Assembly: GCF_003058325.1 (NCBI RefSeq)
Contig: NZ_CP028843.1
Location: 1,894,001 to 1,958,000, forward strand
Direction of reading: 5' to 3'
Source: Methylobacterium currus
GTDB taxonomy: Bacteria; Pseudomonadota; Alphaproteobacteria; Rhizobiales; Beijerinckiaceae
Length of the DNA: 64,000 nt
The position numbers were made by a program, and so were the translations under genes. Positions 27,554-38,000 of the stretch are shown here, one piece after another; positions within the stretch are counted from its first letter, which is position 1, and the number at the start of each line of letters is the position of its first letter. The notes below the pieces were generated by a model that was not told the DNA's origin, did no database searches, and saw nothing but the letters and a program-made list of their open reading frames with translations.

Positions 27554-27685
27554 GGCAGCCAATCCGGATGACGGCGCCGAAACGGGGCCGTTCTCCCTCC
27601 TAGTCGAGACGGCGCCCCGTGGGCTGTAGATGGGGCGCAACACTGAGGGCGGGCGCGGGCCAGGAGCGCCGCAGGGCGTCGTGAA

Positions 27686-27952
27686 TCAGCGCTTTAGCGC
27701 GCCCGCCACGTCCTCCTCCGTCACCGCCTCCAGGGGCTTGCCCACCTTGCAGGCGCGCGAGCGCTCACCCGGAATCATGACGAGGATCACCGTCTCGGTG
27801 CCCGGGCAGGCCGGGTCGGCGCAGACGATCTCGTTGACGGTGAGCGTCACCTCGGGGCCGAAGCCGCCGAGCCGGCGGGCGATCTCGGCCACCCGGGCCC
27901 GGGCGGCGGCATCCGGCGACGGACGCTTCCGGAAGGCGCCAAGGAGGCCCAT
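27686..27952 (-). CDS. Small protein with a CADPACPG motif, unknown function
   Basis: The 88-residue protein has an N-terminal basic helix (MGLLGAFRKRPSPD), a segment FGPEVTLTVNEIVCADPACPGTETVI with two Cys, and a basic-hydrophobic C-terminal part (ACKVGKPLEAVTEEDV). The two Cys and a third at about residue 68 could bind a metal. It starts 4 bases after the WD40 gene stop, so the two are almost certainly one operon. I recognise the pattern from alphaproteobacterial genomes but know of no assigned function. Confidence 0.75.
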   Translation of the reverse strand: MGLLGAFRKRPSPDAAARARVAEIARRLGGFGPEVTLTVNEIVCADPACPGTETVILVMIPGERSRACKVGKPLEAVTEEDVAGALKR

Positions 27953-27956
27953 CGGC

Positions 27957-28970
27957 CTAGCGCGGCAGGCTGAGGAGGCCGGCCTGGCCGTCGGCGCAGC
28001 CGAAGGCGAGGTGCTCGCCGCCGGAATGCCAGCTCATCGCCGTCACGGCGCTGCCCCGTACCGCCGGGCGCACCAGCAGCTCGGAGGCGTCGGTGAAGCG
28101 GATCAGCAGCACGCAGCCATCCTCGTAGCCTGCCGCCAGGACCGGGGCCTTGGGGTGGAACGCCACCCGCGAGACCCGGGCCGGACGCACGCCGCATTCC
28201 CGCGGCGCCTTGCCGGTCGGCCCTTCCTTCGAGTCGAACGGCCAGACGATCACGGCTTCCGCGCCGCTCGTCGCCAGCCAGTCCCCGTCCGAGGACCAGG
28301 CATACGAGCGCACCTTGGCCGGGTAGCCGGTCATCCGCATGTGGCCGCGGTCGGGTTGCAGGCGCCAGCCGTGCAGGGCGTTCTCCTGCATGGTGGTGAT
28401 GACGAAGCGCCCGTCCGTCGACCAGGTCACGTCGATGTGCGAGCCCTTCCAGGTCAGGGCCTCGGGGGCTGTGTCGAGGTTCGGGTACCACAGGGTGGCG
28501 CCGCCGTAATGCGCCACTGCCAGCCGGTAGCCCTTGGGCGCGAAGGCGAGGCCGCGGGCGGTCGAGGGCGCCTCGAAGGTCTTTTCGCGGCCCTTGGCGT
28601 CGCGGGCGACGACGCGCTTGCCCGCCGCATAAGCGATGCCGCCGTCGGGATGCAGCGCCAGCGCGTCGATCCAGGCGCCGCCCTTGGCCGTCGCGATCTC
28701 CTCGGCGGTCCCATCGGCCTTGGTCGCGACGACCCTGCCGTCGTCGCCGCCGGTGACGAGGCGCTTGCCGTCGCCCGCGGCCACCAGGATGCCGGCCTCC
28801 GGATGGGCCGCGACCCGGGTGGTCCCACCGTCCTCGGCCACGAGCAGCACCGCCCCGTCGCCGAGCGCCAGGGCGAGCTGCCGGCCGAGCCAGTGCGCCG
28901 CGATGACATGGGCGCCGGCCGCGATCTCGGTGACCTGCTGGGTGAGGGAGGGGGCGGCGGTGGCGCTCAT
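27957..28970 (-). CDS. WD40-repeat beta-propeller protein, cytosolic
   Basis: The 337-residue protein has no signal peptide and contains about seven WD-like blades of 40-45 residues. Signatures such as GGDDGRVVATKADG, GYRLAVAHYGGATLWYPN, DVTWSTDGRFVITTMQENALHGW and SSDGDWLATSGAEAVIVWPF are typical of bacterial WD40 propellers. It should act as a scaffold for protein binding. A strong AGGAAGAG ribosome site precedes 28970. It is co-transcribed with a small Cys-bearing protein, whose start lies 4 bases away; a joint role is inference. Confidence 0.85.
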   Translation of the reverse strand: MSATAAPSLTQQVTEIAAGAHVIAAHWLGRQLALALGDGAVLLVAEDGGTTRVAAHPEAGILVAAGDGKRLVTGGDDGRVVATKADGTAEEIATAKGGAWIDALALHPDGGIAYAAGKRVVARDAKGREKTFEAPSTARGLAFAPKGYRLAVAHYGGATLWYPNLDTAPEALTWKGSHIDVTWSTDGRFVITTMQENALHGWRLQPDRGHMRMTGYPAKVRSYAWSSDGDWLATSGAEAVIVWPFDSKEGPTGKAPRECGVRPARVSRVAFHPKAPVLAAGYEDGCVLLIRFTDASELLVRPAVRGSAVTAMSWHSGGEHLAFGCADGQAGLLSLPR

Positions 28971-29222
28971 CGCTCTTCCTGTGAACCTCGTGATGCGGGC
29001 CCGGGCCTCTCACACGGGGCCTGCCGGCGCAAGGCCGGGCGCAGTTCCGGCCTGGATTAACCGGTCCTCCCGCAGGGTTAAGGCTTCGCTCACCAAACTC
29101 CGTCAATTCGATGGATCCGGCTCGAACACGGCCGAGGTTCCGGTGGTTCTTCCCTCGAACCGTCGCCGGAGCGCCCGAAGGCGGACCGGCGGTCCCCTCA
29201 CCGTCCTGGAGCGAGTTGCGTC

Positions 29223-29627
29223 ATGATCCAGTCTGCCTTTGCGGCGATGGTGCCGCCCGCTGCCCTCCCTTGCGAGACGGTGCTGGTGGTCGAGGACGAG
29301 GCGATGGTCTGCGAGATCGCCGCCGAGGCCCTGGCGGACGAGGGATACCGCGTGCTCACCGCGTCCGACGCCGTCGAGGCCGGCCGCATCCTGCAGGCCG
29401 AGCGGGTCGACATGCTGTTCACCGACATCGACCTCGCCCGCAACACCAACGGGATGGCGCTCGCCCGCGACGCGCGGCGCCACTGCCCGCGCCTGCCGGT
29501 CGTCTACACCTCGGGCGGCCGCCACACGCTGGGCGACGGCGAGGCGGTGACCGGCTCGGTCTTCGTGCCCAAGCCCTACCGCCCGAGCCAGATCGTGGCG
29601 CTCGCCAACCGCATCCTCGGACACTGA
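29223..29627 (+). CDS. Stand-alone response regulator receiver
   Basis: The 134-residue protein is a single receiver domain with no output module. The acidic pocket is Glu24-Asp25 (VVEDEAMV), the phospho-acceptor Asp68 (FTDID), the Thr/Ser switch near residue 96 (YTSGG), and conserved Lys117 (VPKPYRP). The pattern AMALARDAR-type loop after the Asp resembles the CheY-like regulators paired with hybrid histidine kinases in alphaproteobacteria. No kinase lies next to it here. A GGAG ribosome site precedes the start. The next gene follows 27 bases downstream. Confidence 0.9.
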   Translation: MIQSAFAAMVPPAALPCETVLVVEDEAMVCEIAAEALADEGYRVLTASDAVEAGRILQAERVDMLFTDIDLARNTNGMALARDARRHCPRLPVVYTSGGRHTLGDGEAVTGSVFVPKPYRPSQIVALANRILGH

Positions 29628-29654
29628 CACCCCTTCTGCCGGAGCCCCACGCCC

Positions 29655-30092
29655 ATGCGACCGCCCTTCGTCCTGTCCGGTCTTCTGGCCCTCATCCTCG
29701 CCGGCCACGCCCTCACGGCGGGCGCCAAGGATGCGCCCGCACCTGCGGCTCCGGCGACGGCGCCCGCCCCGAGCCCGACCTGCGACATCGTCGCCCTGCG
29801 TCTCGAGGACGTGATCGCCAAATCGGCCGAGCTGCAGCGCTCCGCCAATGCGCAGACGGTGCGCGACCTGCGCACCCTGCGCGACGCCGCCGTGGTCCTG
29901 GACGCTTACAAGCACCCGGAGGTCTGCGCCCAGGTTCTGGCCGTCCTGCGCGGGTTGGCCGCCAACCCCGAACGGGCGATCGACCAGAGCGGCGACACCG
30001 ACGAGGAGAAGGCCGAGGCGGTCGAGAAGGCCCGCACGCCCAAAGCTCCCGAGAAGTCTCCCGAGAAGGCACCTGAGATCAAGGCGAAGTAG
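29655..30092 (+). CDS. Exported protein of unknown function
   Basis: The 145-residue product has a signal peptide (MRPPFVLSGLLALILAGHAL, probable cut near TAGA-K) and an Ala/Pro linker. A helical region follows with two Cys (SPTCDIVALRL at about 43, HPEVCAQVLAV at about 90) that could form a disulfide. A charged Lys/Glu/Pro C-terminal tail (EKSPEKAPEIKAK) ends it. It starts 27 bases after the response regulator, suggesting one transcript. The fold between the two Cys is predicted helical. No family recognised. Confidence 0.7.
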   Translation: MRPPFVLSGLLALILAGHALTAGAKDAPAPAAPATAPAPSPTCDIVALRLEDVIAKSAELQRSANAQTVRDLRTLRDAAVVLDAYKHPEVCAQVLAVLRGLAANPERAIDQSGDTDEEKAEAVEKARTPKAPEKSPEKAPEIKAK

Positions 30093-30378
30093 AGCCCAGG
30101 ACAGGAGACGGGATAATATGGCAAGCGGGCCTGCCGGCTTCGCCGGGCAGCCCGGTAACAGATTGGAATTCCTCTGAGTTTCGCGGGCGGCCTTGATCCC
30201 GTCCGGTCCTCTCGCTAGTTCGTTCCTGCTGGCGGCCCGGGATCGTCCCGGGGCATGCCGGCTTTGTCCGACGAACAGGAGCGAGAGCCGGGAAGGCGTC
30301 GCGCCGACGCCCGCAGGGGCGGACGGTCCGCGCGCGAATGGCTGTTTGGCGCTCGCCGTCCCAGAGGAGTCGCACGAC

Positions 30379-30909
30379 GTGCTCACGCAAGGCTTGCCCA
30401 GGTCTCAGGCCAGCTTCTCCCGGGCCCGCATCGGCCGCCTCGCGGCCCTGTTGTGCCTCGCCCTGTCGCCGCTCGCCGCGACGGCCCAGGCGGCGGAGGG
30501 CCAAGCCACCGTGACGCCCGCCGCCGTCAGCCAGCCCGCCGCCCCGCCGCTGCGGGTGGAGCTGAACAAGCTCGAGACCGCCGGCGAGGCCTGCAAGGCG
30601 ATGCTGATCGTCGAGAACGGCAAGGGCGGCGCGATCCGCTCGCTGCGCCTCGACCTCTATGCCTTCGATCCGGACGGCATCGTGCAGAAGCGCAGCATGG
30701 TCGAGCTCGGCCCCGTGCCGGCGCGCAAGACGGCTCTCCGCCAGTTCGAGATCTCCCCCACCCCCTGCGCCCAGGTCGGCCGGGTGCTGCTCAACGACGT
30801 GGCTTCCTGCGAGGGCAAGGACATCTCGGGCCAGGACCTGAGCCGCGAAGCCTGCCTGGAGCGCATCGAGCCCTCCTCCGCCAAGGGCGCCGCGCCGTTC
30901 GTGCGCTGA
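30379..30909 (+). CDS. Exported protein upstream of exbB, unknown function
   Basis: The chosen GTG at 30379 follows an AGAGGAG ribosome site and gives 176 residues. A signal peptide runs through LAALLCLALSPLAATAQAA (cut near residue 36). The mature part is a beta-sandwich-like domain (LRVELNKLETAGEACKAMLIVENG, SLRLDLYAFDPDG) with Cys at EACKAML, PTPCAQVG, ASCEGKD and REACLERI, enough for two disulfides. It lies 38 bases before exbB in the same direction, so it may be part of the TonB energiser unit. No family is recognised. Confidence 0.75.
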   Translation: MLTQGLPRSQASFSRARIGRLAALLCLALSPLAATAQAAEGQATVTPAAVSQPAAPPLRVELNKLETAGEACKAMLIVENGKGGAIRSLRLDLYAFDPDGIVQKRSMVELGPVPARKTALRQFEISPTPCAQVGRVLLNDVASCEGKDISGQDLSREACLERIEPSSAKGAAPFVR

Positions 30910-30947
30910 CCGCCTCTCTTCTTTCCTTTCTTCCGGAGACCGCCGAG

Positions 30948-31640
<693 letters not shown>

Positions 31641-31722
31641 GCGACGTCCAGGATACGTTTCTTCCCGTTCAACGCGTAGAGAGCCCCTGCCCCGCTAGGG
31701 CAGGCGGCCGGAGGCCCGCCAG

Positions 31723-32190
31723 ATGGGTATGGGACCGGTGCAGGCCGGCGCCGGCGACGAGGATGGCTTCGACGCCGCGCCGATGTCCGAGATCAACGTC
31801 ACCCCGATGGTGGACGTGATGCTGGTGCTGCTGATCATCTTCATGGTCGCGGCCCCGCTGATGACCGTCGGCGTGCCGGTGCAGCTGCCGAAGACCGCCG
31901 CCGCCAAGACCTCCGAATCGAAGAAGCCGGTGGTGGTCTCGGTCGACAAGGACGGCCAGGCCTTCCTCGCCAAGGAGCCACTGCCGGCCGACAGCGCGCT
32001 TGCCCGCCTGAAGGCGGCGGCCGCCGAGGATCCGGGCCAGACCGTGCTGGTGCGCGGCGACAAGGACGTGCCCTACGGGCGTGTCATGGAGGTGATGGGC
32101 CTCGTCGGCCAGGCCGGCTTCGCCAAGGTCTCGCTGATCGCCAACGCGCCCTCGGGCGGGGCGGCGCCCGCCCCGGCGGCCCCCCGGTAA
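31723..32190 (+). CDS. exbD: TonB-system subunit ExbD (TolR family)
   Basis: The 155-residue protein carries the ExbD/TolR signature EINVTPMVDVMLVLLIIFMV, including the conserved Asp inside the membrane helix that carries protons. A periplasmic domain (about 50-145) follows. The N-terminus is short and the C-terminus Ala/Pro rich. It is 82 bases after exbB and 4 bases before tonB, preceded by a CCGGAGG ribosome site. The set matches an ExbBD-TonB complex in the inner membrane. Confidence 0.92.
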   Translation: MGMGPVQAGAGDEDGFDAAPMSEINVTPMVDVMLVLLIIFMVAAPLMTVGVPVQLPKTAAAKTSESKKPVVVSVDKDGQAFLAKEPLPADSALARLKAAAAEDPGQTVLVRGDKDVPYGRVMEVMGLVGQAGFAKVSLIANAPSGGAAPAPAAPR

Positions 32191-32194
32191 GCCG

Positions 32195-33187
32195 ATGAGC
32201 CACACCCTGACGACCGACGGGCCGGAGCCGCGCGAGCCGGGGACGGGCCTCGGCCTCGCCTTCCTGGTGGCGCTCGCCCTGCATGCCGGCGGCCTCTTCG
32301 CCCTGACCTACTGGCGCAGCCCTCCGGCCCCGCCCGGCGAGAACGAGATCGCCATCGATCTCGCGCCGGACATGGCGGCGATCGACGTGCCGAACCAGGC
32401 GAACGACGTCGAGGCCGCGCCGACGCCCACCGACACGACCGAGCCGACGACCGTGCCGACGGCCGAGCCCCCGTCCGACACCGTGCCGGTCGAGACTCCG
32501 CCGCCGCCGGACACGAAGATGGAGGAGGCGCCGCAGGAGACCCCGGTCGAACAGGCCCCGGCCGAGGCGGTGCCGATGGAGAAGCCGCCCGAAGCGGTGG
32601 AGGCGGTGCAGGAGCCCGAGGAGCAGGTCGTCACCTCGACCAACCCGGAGGCGCCGGCCGCCGTGGTGGCGAAGCCCGTGCAGGAGCCGAAGCCGGTTCC
32701 GAAGCCCGTGCCGAAGCCGGTGGCCAAGCCGAAGCCGGTCGAGAAGCCCAAGCCCGTCGAGAAGCCGGTCGAGGCGAAGAAGCCGGCGCCGAAACCCGTG
32801 CGCGACGTCAAGCGCGACGCTCCGAGAGCCGCAGAGCGCAACATGGAGGCCGCCCGCCAGCGCCGCGCCGCGGCCTCCGCCTCGCAGATGAACCAGGGCG
32901 GGGCCTCCGCCGCCGCGAGCGCCAACGCCGCCCGGGCGTGGGGCGCGATGGTGCGCGGGGTGATCCAGAGCCGGGCCCGCAGCGCCGGCGGGGCGAGCGG
33001 CACCGCGACGGTCCGTTTCACCGTGTCCCGGTCCGGCCGGGTGCTGGGCGCCTCGCTCGCCAGCAGCAGCGGCAACGGCGCCCTCGACGCCGCGGCCGTG
33101 GCGGCCGCCTCCGGCAGCCTGCCGCCGGCGCCGGCCGAGTTCGCGGGCGCACAGCAGAGCTTCACCCTGCCGGTGCGGTTCAACTGA
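32195..33187 (+). CDS. tonB: Energy transducer TonB
   Basis: The 330-residue protein has a single N-terminal membrane helix (about 20-42), then a long Pro/Glu/Lys-rich periplasmic linker (about 55-200) with KPVPKPV-type repeats. A C-terminal TonB domain (about 245-330) has GTATVRFTVSRSGRVLGASL and the SGNGALDAAAVAAASG segment. TonB spans the periplasm and opens outer-membrane receptors for iron complexes and cobalamin. The start is 4 bases after the exbD stop. The C-terminal domain is of the short type that follows GXVxFxI. No TonB-dependent receptor gene is in the window. Confidence 0.9.
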   Translation: MSHTLTTDGPEPREPGTGLGLAFLVALALHAGGLFALTYWRSPPAPPGENEIAIDLAPDMAAIDVPNQANDVEAAPTPTDTTEPTTVPTAEPPSDTVPVETPPPPDTKMEEAPQETPVEQAPAEAVPMEKPPEAVEAVQEPEEQVVTSTNPEAPAAVVAKPVQEPKPVPKPVPKPVAKPKPVEKPKPVEKPVEAKKPAPKPVRDVKRDAPRAAERNMEAARQRRAAASASQMNQGGASAAASANAARAWGAMVRGVIQSRARSAGGASGTATVRFTVSRSGRVLGASLASSSGNGALDAAAVAAASGSLPPAPAEFAGAQQSFTLPVRFN

Positions 33188-33230
33188 GGGTTTGCCTGAC
33201 CCTCTGGATGCGATGACCATCCTTCCTCGT

Positions 33231-33267
33231 GATTCCGGGGCTCGCCGAAAGGCGAGAGCCCGGAATC
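33231..33267. repeat. Long hairpin downstream of tonB
   Basis: GATTCCGGGGCTCGCC is followed by GAAA and GGCGAGAGCCCGGAATC, giving a stem of about 16 bp with one small irregularity. It begins 44 bases past the tonB stop, in the position of a terminator but with no T run. It may be related to the dispersed palindromes because it shares a CCGGG centre. Confidence 0.6.
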
Positions 33268-33333
33268 CATGAAGATTGACGACGCGGAACGAGGCGGTAT
33301 GCATTCCGCTCCATCCTCTATCGTCAGCGTTCA

Positions 33334-33369
33334 TGGATCCCGGGTTCCACTGTGCTGCCCCGGGACGAC
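33334..33369. repeat. Dispersed 36-37-bp palindromic element, degenerate copy B
   Basis: The left side TGGATCCCGGG and right arm CCCGGGACGAC flank a 14-base centre. The right arm is identical to that of the copy at 56206. It lies between the tonB stop and the converging DUF2252 stop. The left arm is degenerate (only 7 of 11 pairs), so it is a decayed or variant copy. Confidence 0.55.
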
Positions 33370-33433
33370 GCAGAGGACATGACATCTTCCGGAGATCAAC
33401 AGGCAGGCCCACCCACGTCGTCTTGTTCCAGCG

Positions 33434-34924
33434 TCACATCTCCGGATCCGCCGCCGCTTCCAGCCGGCCGGACTTGATCGCGTCCAGGAACAGCCGGTGG
33501 TCCTCCGCGTTGCGGTCGCCATAGGCGTGGGCCCAGTCGGCCAGGGCCTCGCGGAAGGCGGCGTGGCGGTCGCGACCGCAATAGCCTGCGATGGCGGCGG
33601 CGTCGCCGGTGCGGGCATGGGCCCGGGCCAGCAGCGCGCCGTAGGCCCAGGAAAAGTAGACGAGCGGCTGCCCGCGCATGCAGGCGACCGGAATCTCGCC
33701 CTTCATGTTCTTCATCTGGCGGACGTAGAACGGACGGCCGTCAATGGTGGTCCAGCCGAGGAGCGGGTCGCCAACCGCCTGGAGCAGGCGCTGCCCATAG
33801 ATTACCCGCTCGCCCTCGTGCGAGGCGTAGGGCTCGGGCATGCCGGCGACGTAAGGCGCGTGGGCGGGGCGCACCGCCTCCTTGACCTGGAGGAAGAGCA
33901 CGTCCTGGTCCGAGTTGCCGCAGAGCAGCGCGACATACGCCCTCGTGCCGACGCTGCCGACGCCGACGACCCGGTGGGCGACGTCGACGACGTGGTAGCG
34001 GCTCAGCATGAACCGGCGCTCCCGCGGCAGGGTCTCGGCATAGCGCTCGAGCCCCGCGGTCACCGCCTCGCGGGTGTCGGCATCGACCCAGGTCAGGATC
34101 GGCGGGTCGTTCCGGAAGCGCCAGCCGCCATCGACCCGGCGCTCGCCGACCCGGGCGAGCAGGCTCTTGTTGTGGCGCTTGCGCGCCTTCTCGACTGCCC
34201 GCTCCACCACGGCGCGGGATTCGTCGTCGATCGCGATGCCGCTGAAATCCAGCTCCTCGGCCCGCGCCGCCCGGTGCCAGACGTCGAGCGGGCCCTGGGG
34301 CGCCAGCTCGGTCATGGTGTGCTGGTACCCGTAGACCGCAGCGATCACCGCCTCGCGGCGCTCCGCCTCCGGCACGTCGAGGTCGCGGGCGGCGACCGCG
34401 ATGCTGGCGCAGAGCCGCTTCAGGTCCCATTCCCAGGGGCCGATCGTGACCTCGTCGAAGTCGTTGAGGTCGAGCACGATGTCGCGCTGGGGCGTGCCGA
34501 ACAGGCCGAAATTCGAGATGTGGGCGTCGCCGTTCATCACCACGTCGATGCCGCTCGTCGGCGTGCGGGCGAGGTCCCAGGCCATCACGGTGGCGGCGCC
34601 GCGCAGGAAGGCGAAGGGCGAGCTCGCCATCCGGGCGACGCGCAGCGGGATCAGCCGCGCCTGGCGCCCTCCTTGAGCCGCCTCGATCAGCTGCACCGGA
34701 TCGGGCCGGTCCTTCGGGGCGGGCACCGGGCCGTGGCTGTCATGCGGGACCTTGATGCGCAGGGCCTTGCCGGCGGCGCGGCGCTTCTCCCAAGGCTCGC
34801 CGGGCGTGCGCAGGTGGATATGGGGGAAGTCGGCCAGGGGCTCCAGCACGACGTCCTCGGCCTCGGCCGCGACCGCCTCGGCCGCGGACTCCTCGGGCTG
34901 TCTGTCGGGATTGGCTCTGTCCAT
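33434..34924 (-). CDS. DUF2252 protein (kinase-like fold of unknown substrate)
   Basis: The 496-residue protein fits DUF2252. An N-terminal acidic leader precedes LIPLRVARMASSPFAFLRGAA (about 93-113), then GIDVVMNGDAHISNFGLFGTPQRDIVLDLNDFDE (about 124-157), which resembles the catalytic D-H-x-x-N and D-F-D loops of protein-kinase-like aminoglycoside phosphotransferases. A C-terminal YGALLARAHARTGD part ends it. This suggests a phosphotransferase-like fold, but the substrate is unknown. It starts 166 bases after the mfd-like stop, and a 15-bp tandem repeat lies just before its start. Confidence 0.87.
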   Translation of the reverse strand: MDRANPDRQPEESAAEAVAAEAEDVVLEPLADFPHIHLRTPGEPWEKRRAAGKALRIKVPHDSHGPVPAPKDRPDPVQLIEAAQGGRQARLIPLRVARMASSPFAFLRGAATVMAWDLARTPTSGIDVVMNGDAHISNFGLFGTPQRDIVLDLNDFDEVTIGPWEWDLKRLCASIAVAARDLDVPEAERREAVIAAVYGYQHTMTELAPQGPLDVWHRAARAEELDFSGIAIDDESRAVVERAVEKARKRHNKSLLARVGERRVDGGWRFRNDPPILTWVDADTREAVTAGLERYAETLPRERRFMLSRYHVVDVAHRVVGVGSVGTRAYVALLCGNSDQDVLFLQVKEAVRPAHAPYVAGMPEPYASHEGERVIYGQRLLQAVGDPLLGWTTIDGRPFYVRQMKNMKGEIPVACMRGQPLVYFSWAYGALLARAHARTGDAAAIAGYCGRDRHAAFREALADWAHAYGDRNAEDHRLFLDAIKSGRLEAAADPEM

Positions 34925-34953
34925 GGGGCGCAGCTCGTCGGCGGCCTCGATCC

Positions 34954-35013
34954 GGGATTCCCCTGGCCGGGATGACCCTCGCCGGGGTCACCCTTGCAGG
35001 GATGTCCCTGACC
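34954..35013. repeat. Four-copy 15-bp tandem repeat upstream of the DUF2252 gene
   Basis: Units of exactly 15 bases start at 34954, 34969, 34984 and 34999 and share GGGxTnnCCCTnGCC. Each unit has GGG and CCC arms, so it can form small stems. The block sits 29 bases before the DUF2252 start on the minus strand. Position and regular period suggest a slipped-strand expansion or a tandem binding site. Confidence 0.75.
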
Positions 35014-35090
35014 GCGATCGGGATCAACCTTGGCCGTGGACGATCGTTCCGGGCACCGGATGAAAAGCCGGCGCCGGACGTGTCGCCCCG

Positions 35091-38000
35091 TCAGCCCTGC
35101 TGGTCGCGGGCCTCCTGGATCCGATGCAGGAACTCGGCCGCCTCCTCGCCGCGCCGGTCCGGATCGTCGCAAGGACGGCGCAGGATCAGCCGGCCGTCGC
35201 GGGCGGTCACCTCGTCGGACAGTGGCATCGCGGCCGGCGCGCAGCCGGGGCGGAAATCGACCGCGAGGCCCTGCGGCCCGCCGGTGAGGCGGGCGATGCC
35301 GAGAGAGAGGCAGGCGACCCGCAGGTGAGCGAGGGCGAACAGCGCCCGCACGCCCTTGGGCAGCGGCCCGAACCGGTCCTCGACCTCGCCGCGCAGCGCC
35401 TCGACCTCCTCCGCACTGCCCAGGCGCAGGAGGCGTGTGTAGAGGCTCAGGCGCAGCTCGGGCTCCGGCACGTAATCCTGCGGCACGTCGCCGGCGAGGC
35501 CGAGATGGATCTCCGGCGCCCAATCCTCCGCCGGTTCGCCCTTGGCGGCGCGCAGGGCCAGTTGCAGCAGGTGCTGGTAGAGGCCGAGCCCGATCAGCTT
35601 GACGTGTCCGGCCTGGTTCTCGCCGACGAGGTCACCGGCCCCGCGCAGATCCAGGTCGCGGGCGCTGATGGCGAAGCCCGCGCCGAGGCGGTCGAGGGCC
35701 TCCAGCGTGCGCAGGCGCTTCTCGGCCGCCGGAGGCAGGGTGCGGTCGGGCCGGGTCAGCAGGTAGGTGACGCCCCGGCGCTGGCCGCGGCCGACCCGGC
35801 CGCGCAGCTGGTGCAGCTGGGCGAGGCCGAAGCGCTCGGCATCGTGGACCAGCATGGTGTTCGCCCGCGGCACGTCGAGCCCGCTCTCGATGATCGAGGT
35901 GGCGAGGAGCACGTCGCCCTCGCCGTCGGCGAAGCGCACCATGATCTCGTCGAGTTCCGCCGGCTTCATCTCGCCATGGGCGACGACCGTCTCCAGCTCC
36001 GGCACCAGCCGCTTCAGCCGCTCGGCCATCGGGCCGATCTCCTCGATGCGCGGGCAGACCACGAAGCTCTGGCCGCCCCGGCCCTTCTCGCGCATCAGCG
36101 CCGCCCGCACCGTGTCGTCGTGGAGCGGCGTCAGCATCGTGCGGATCGGCTGGCGCACCGCCGGCGGCGTCGCGATGACGCTGAGCGACTTGAGGCCGAC
36201 CAGGGCCGATTGCAGGGTGCGGGGAATCGGCGTCGCGGTCAGGGTCAGCACGTGGGCGTCGCCCGCCATGCTCCGCAGGCGCTCCTTCAGGGCGGCGCCG
36301 AAGCGCTGCTCCTCGTCGATCACCACGAGGCCGAGATCGGCGAAGGCGACGCCCTTCCCGGCGAGCGCGTGGGTGCCGATCACGAGGCGGATCGAGCCGT
36401 CGGCGAGGCCCTGGCGCACGCGCCTGGCCTCCGCCGGCGCGGCGAGGCGCGAGAGCTGCGCCACCCCGATGCCGAAGCGGGAGAAGCGCCGCTCGAAGGT
36501 GCGCAGGTGCTGGCGCACCAGCACGGTCGTCGGCGCCACCACGGCGACCTGCTTGCCGGCGAGCAGAGCCGCGGCGGCGGCCCGCAGGGCCACCTCGGTC
36601 TTGCCGAAGCCGACATCGCCGCAGACCAGCCGGTCCATCGGCCGCTCGCCGGCGAGATCGGCGAGCGCCCCGTCGACGGCCTTCGCCTGGTCGGGGGTAA
36701 GCGGGAAGCCGAAGCCGGCGCCGAACCGCTCCATCTCGCGCTCCGGCGGCACCAGGGCCGGGGCGCTGGCCTCGCGGCGCTGCTCCGCCGCCTCCAGCAT
36801 GGCGCGGGCGGCCCGTGCCAGGCCCGCCTCGGTGGTGAGTCGCCGCTTCGCCCAGGTCCCGCCCTCGAGCGTGTCGAGGGTGACCGCCTCCTCCTCCGAG
36901 CCGTAGCGCCAGATCCGGTCGGCCTGGGCCACCGGCACCATCAGGATCGCCTCGTGGGCGAAGCGCAGGCGCAGGGCCTCGGTGCTGCCGCCGTCGCCGG
37001 TGGCGATGCGCTCCAGCCCCTCGAACACGCACAGCCCGTGGTCGCCGTCGACCGCGACGTCGCCGACGCGCAGGTCCACCTCGCCCATCGGCAGGATCAC
37101 CGGCTGCCCGGCGCTCGCGCGGACGGAGCTGCCGCCATAGACGTCCGGGGCGGCGACCACGGTCGTGGCGAGGTCCGGCACCCGGAAGCCGGCATCGAGG
37201 GGTGCCGCCAGGGCCACGATCTCGCCGGCCCTGGCGGCGACGGCCTCTTCCCAGTCGGCGACCGGGCGGACGCTGCGTTCCGCCGCCCGGGCGGCCTGGC
37301 GGGACAGGCGCTTGAGCCCGGTCGGGTCGCCGGCCAGCACCACGCGCTCGCCGGCCTTGAGGCGATCGCGCAGGTAGACCGAGAAGGCCGCGCCCGGCCG
37401 GCGCTCGCGCAGGAAGGACGGCACGGCGATGGACTCGGCGTCCGCGTCGCTCGCGACCGCCAGCTGGCGGGCCTCGCGGGTCTCCCGCCACTCGGCGGGG
37501 GTCAGGTAGAGCGGCACCGCCTGGCCGCGGGTCGCGGCCTCCGCCGCACGTCCCTCGGCGATCTGCTCGAAGAACGCCTCGGCGCGGCCCTCCGCCCCGG
37601 CCTCGACCACCAGGCGGGCGTCCGGCACGTAGTCGAGCACCGTGACGAGCCGGCCGTAGAGGGTGGGCAAAAGATGCTCCTGGCCGGTGAAGGGCCGCAG
37701 GCGCACGGGCGAGTCCGGCGCCAGGACGATCTCCGTCGCCGGGTCGACCACCAGGGTCCCGATCTCGTCGAGGGAGCGCTGCGAGACCGGATCATAGGTG
37801 CGGATCGCCGTGACCGTGCCGCCGTCATGCTCGATCCGGCAGGGCCGGGGCGCGGCGGCCGGGAACACGTCGATGGTCCGGCCACGCACCGCGACCTCGC
37901 CGGGCTCGTCGACCCGGTCGTCGAGGATGTAGCCGAGGCGCTGCAGCTCCGCCGCCAGCCGGGCGGGATCGAGGGCGTCGCCGGCCTTGATCTCGACCCG

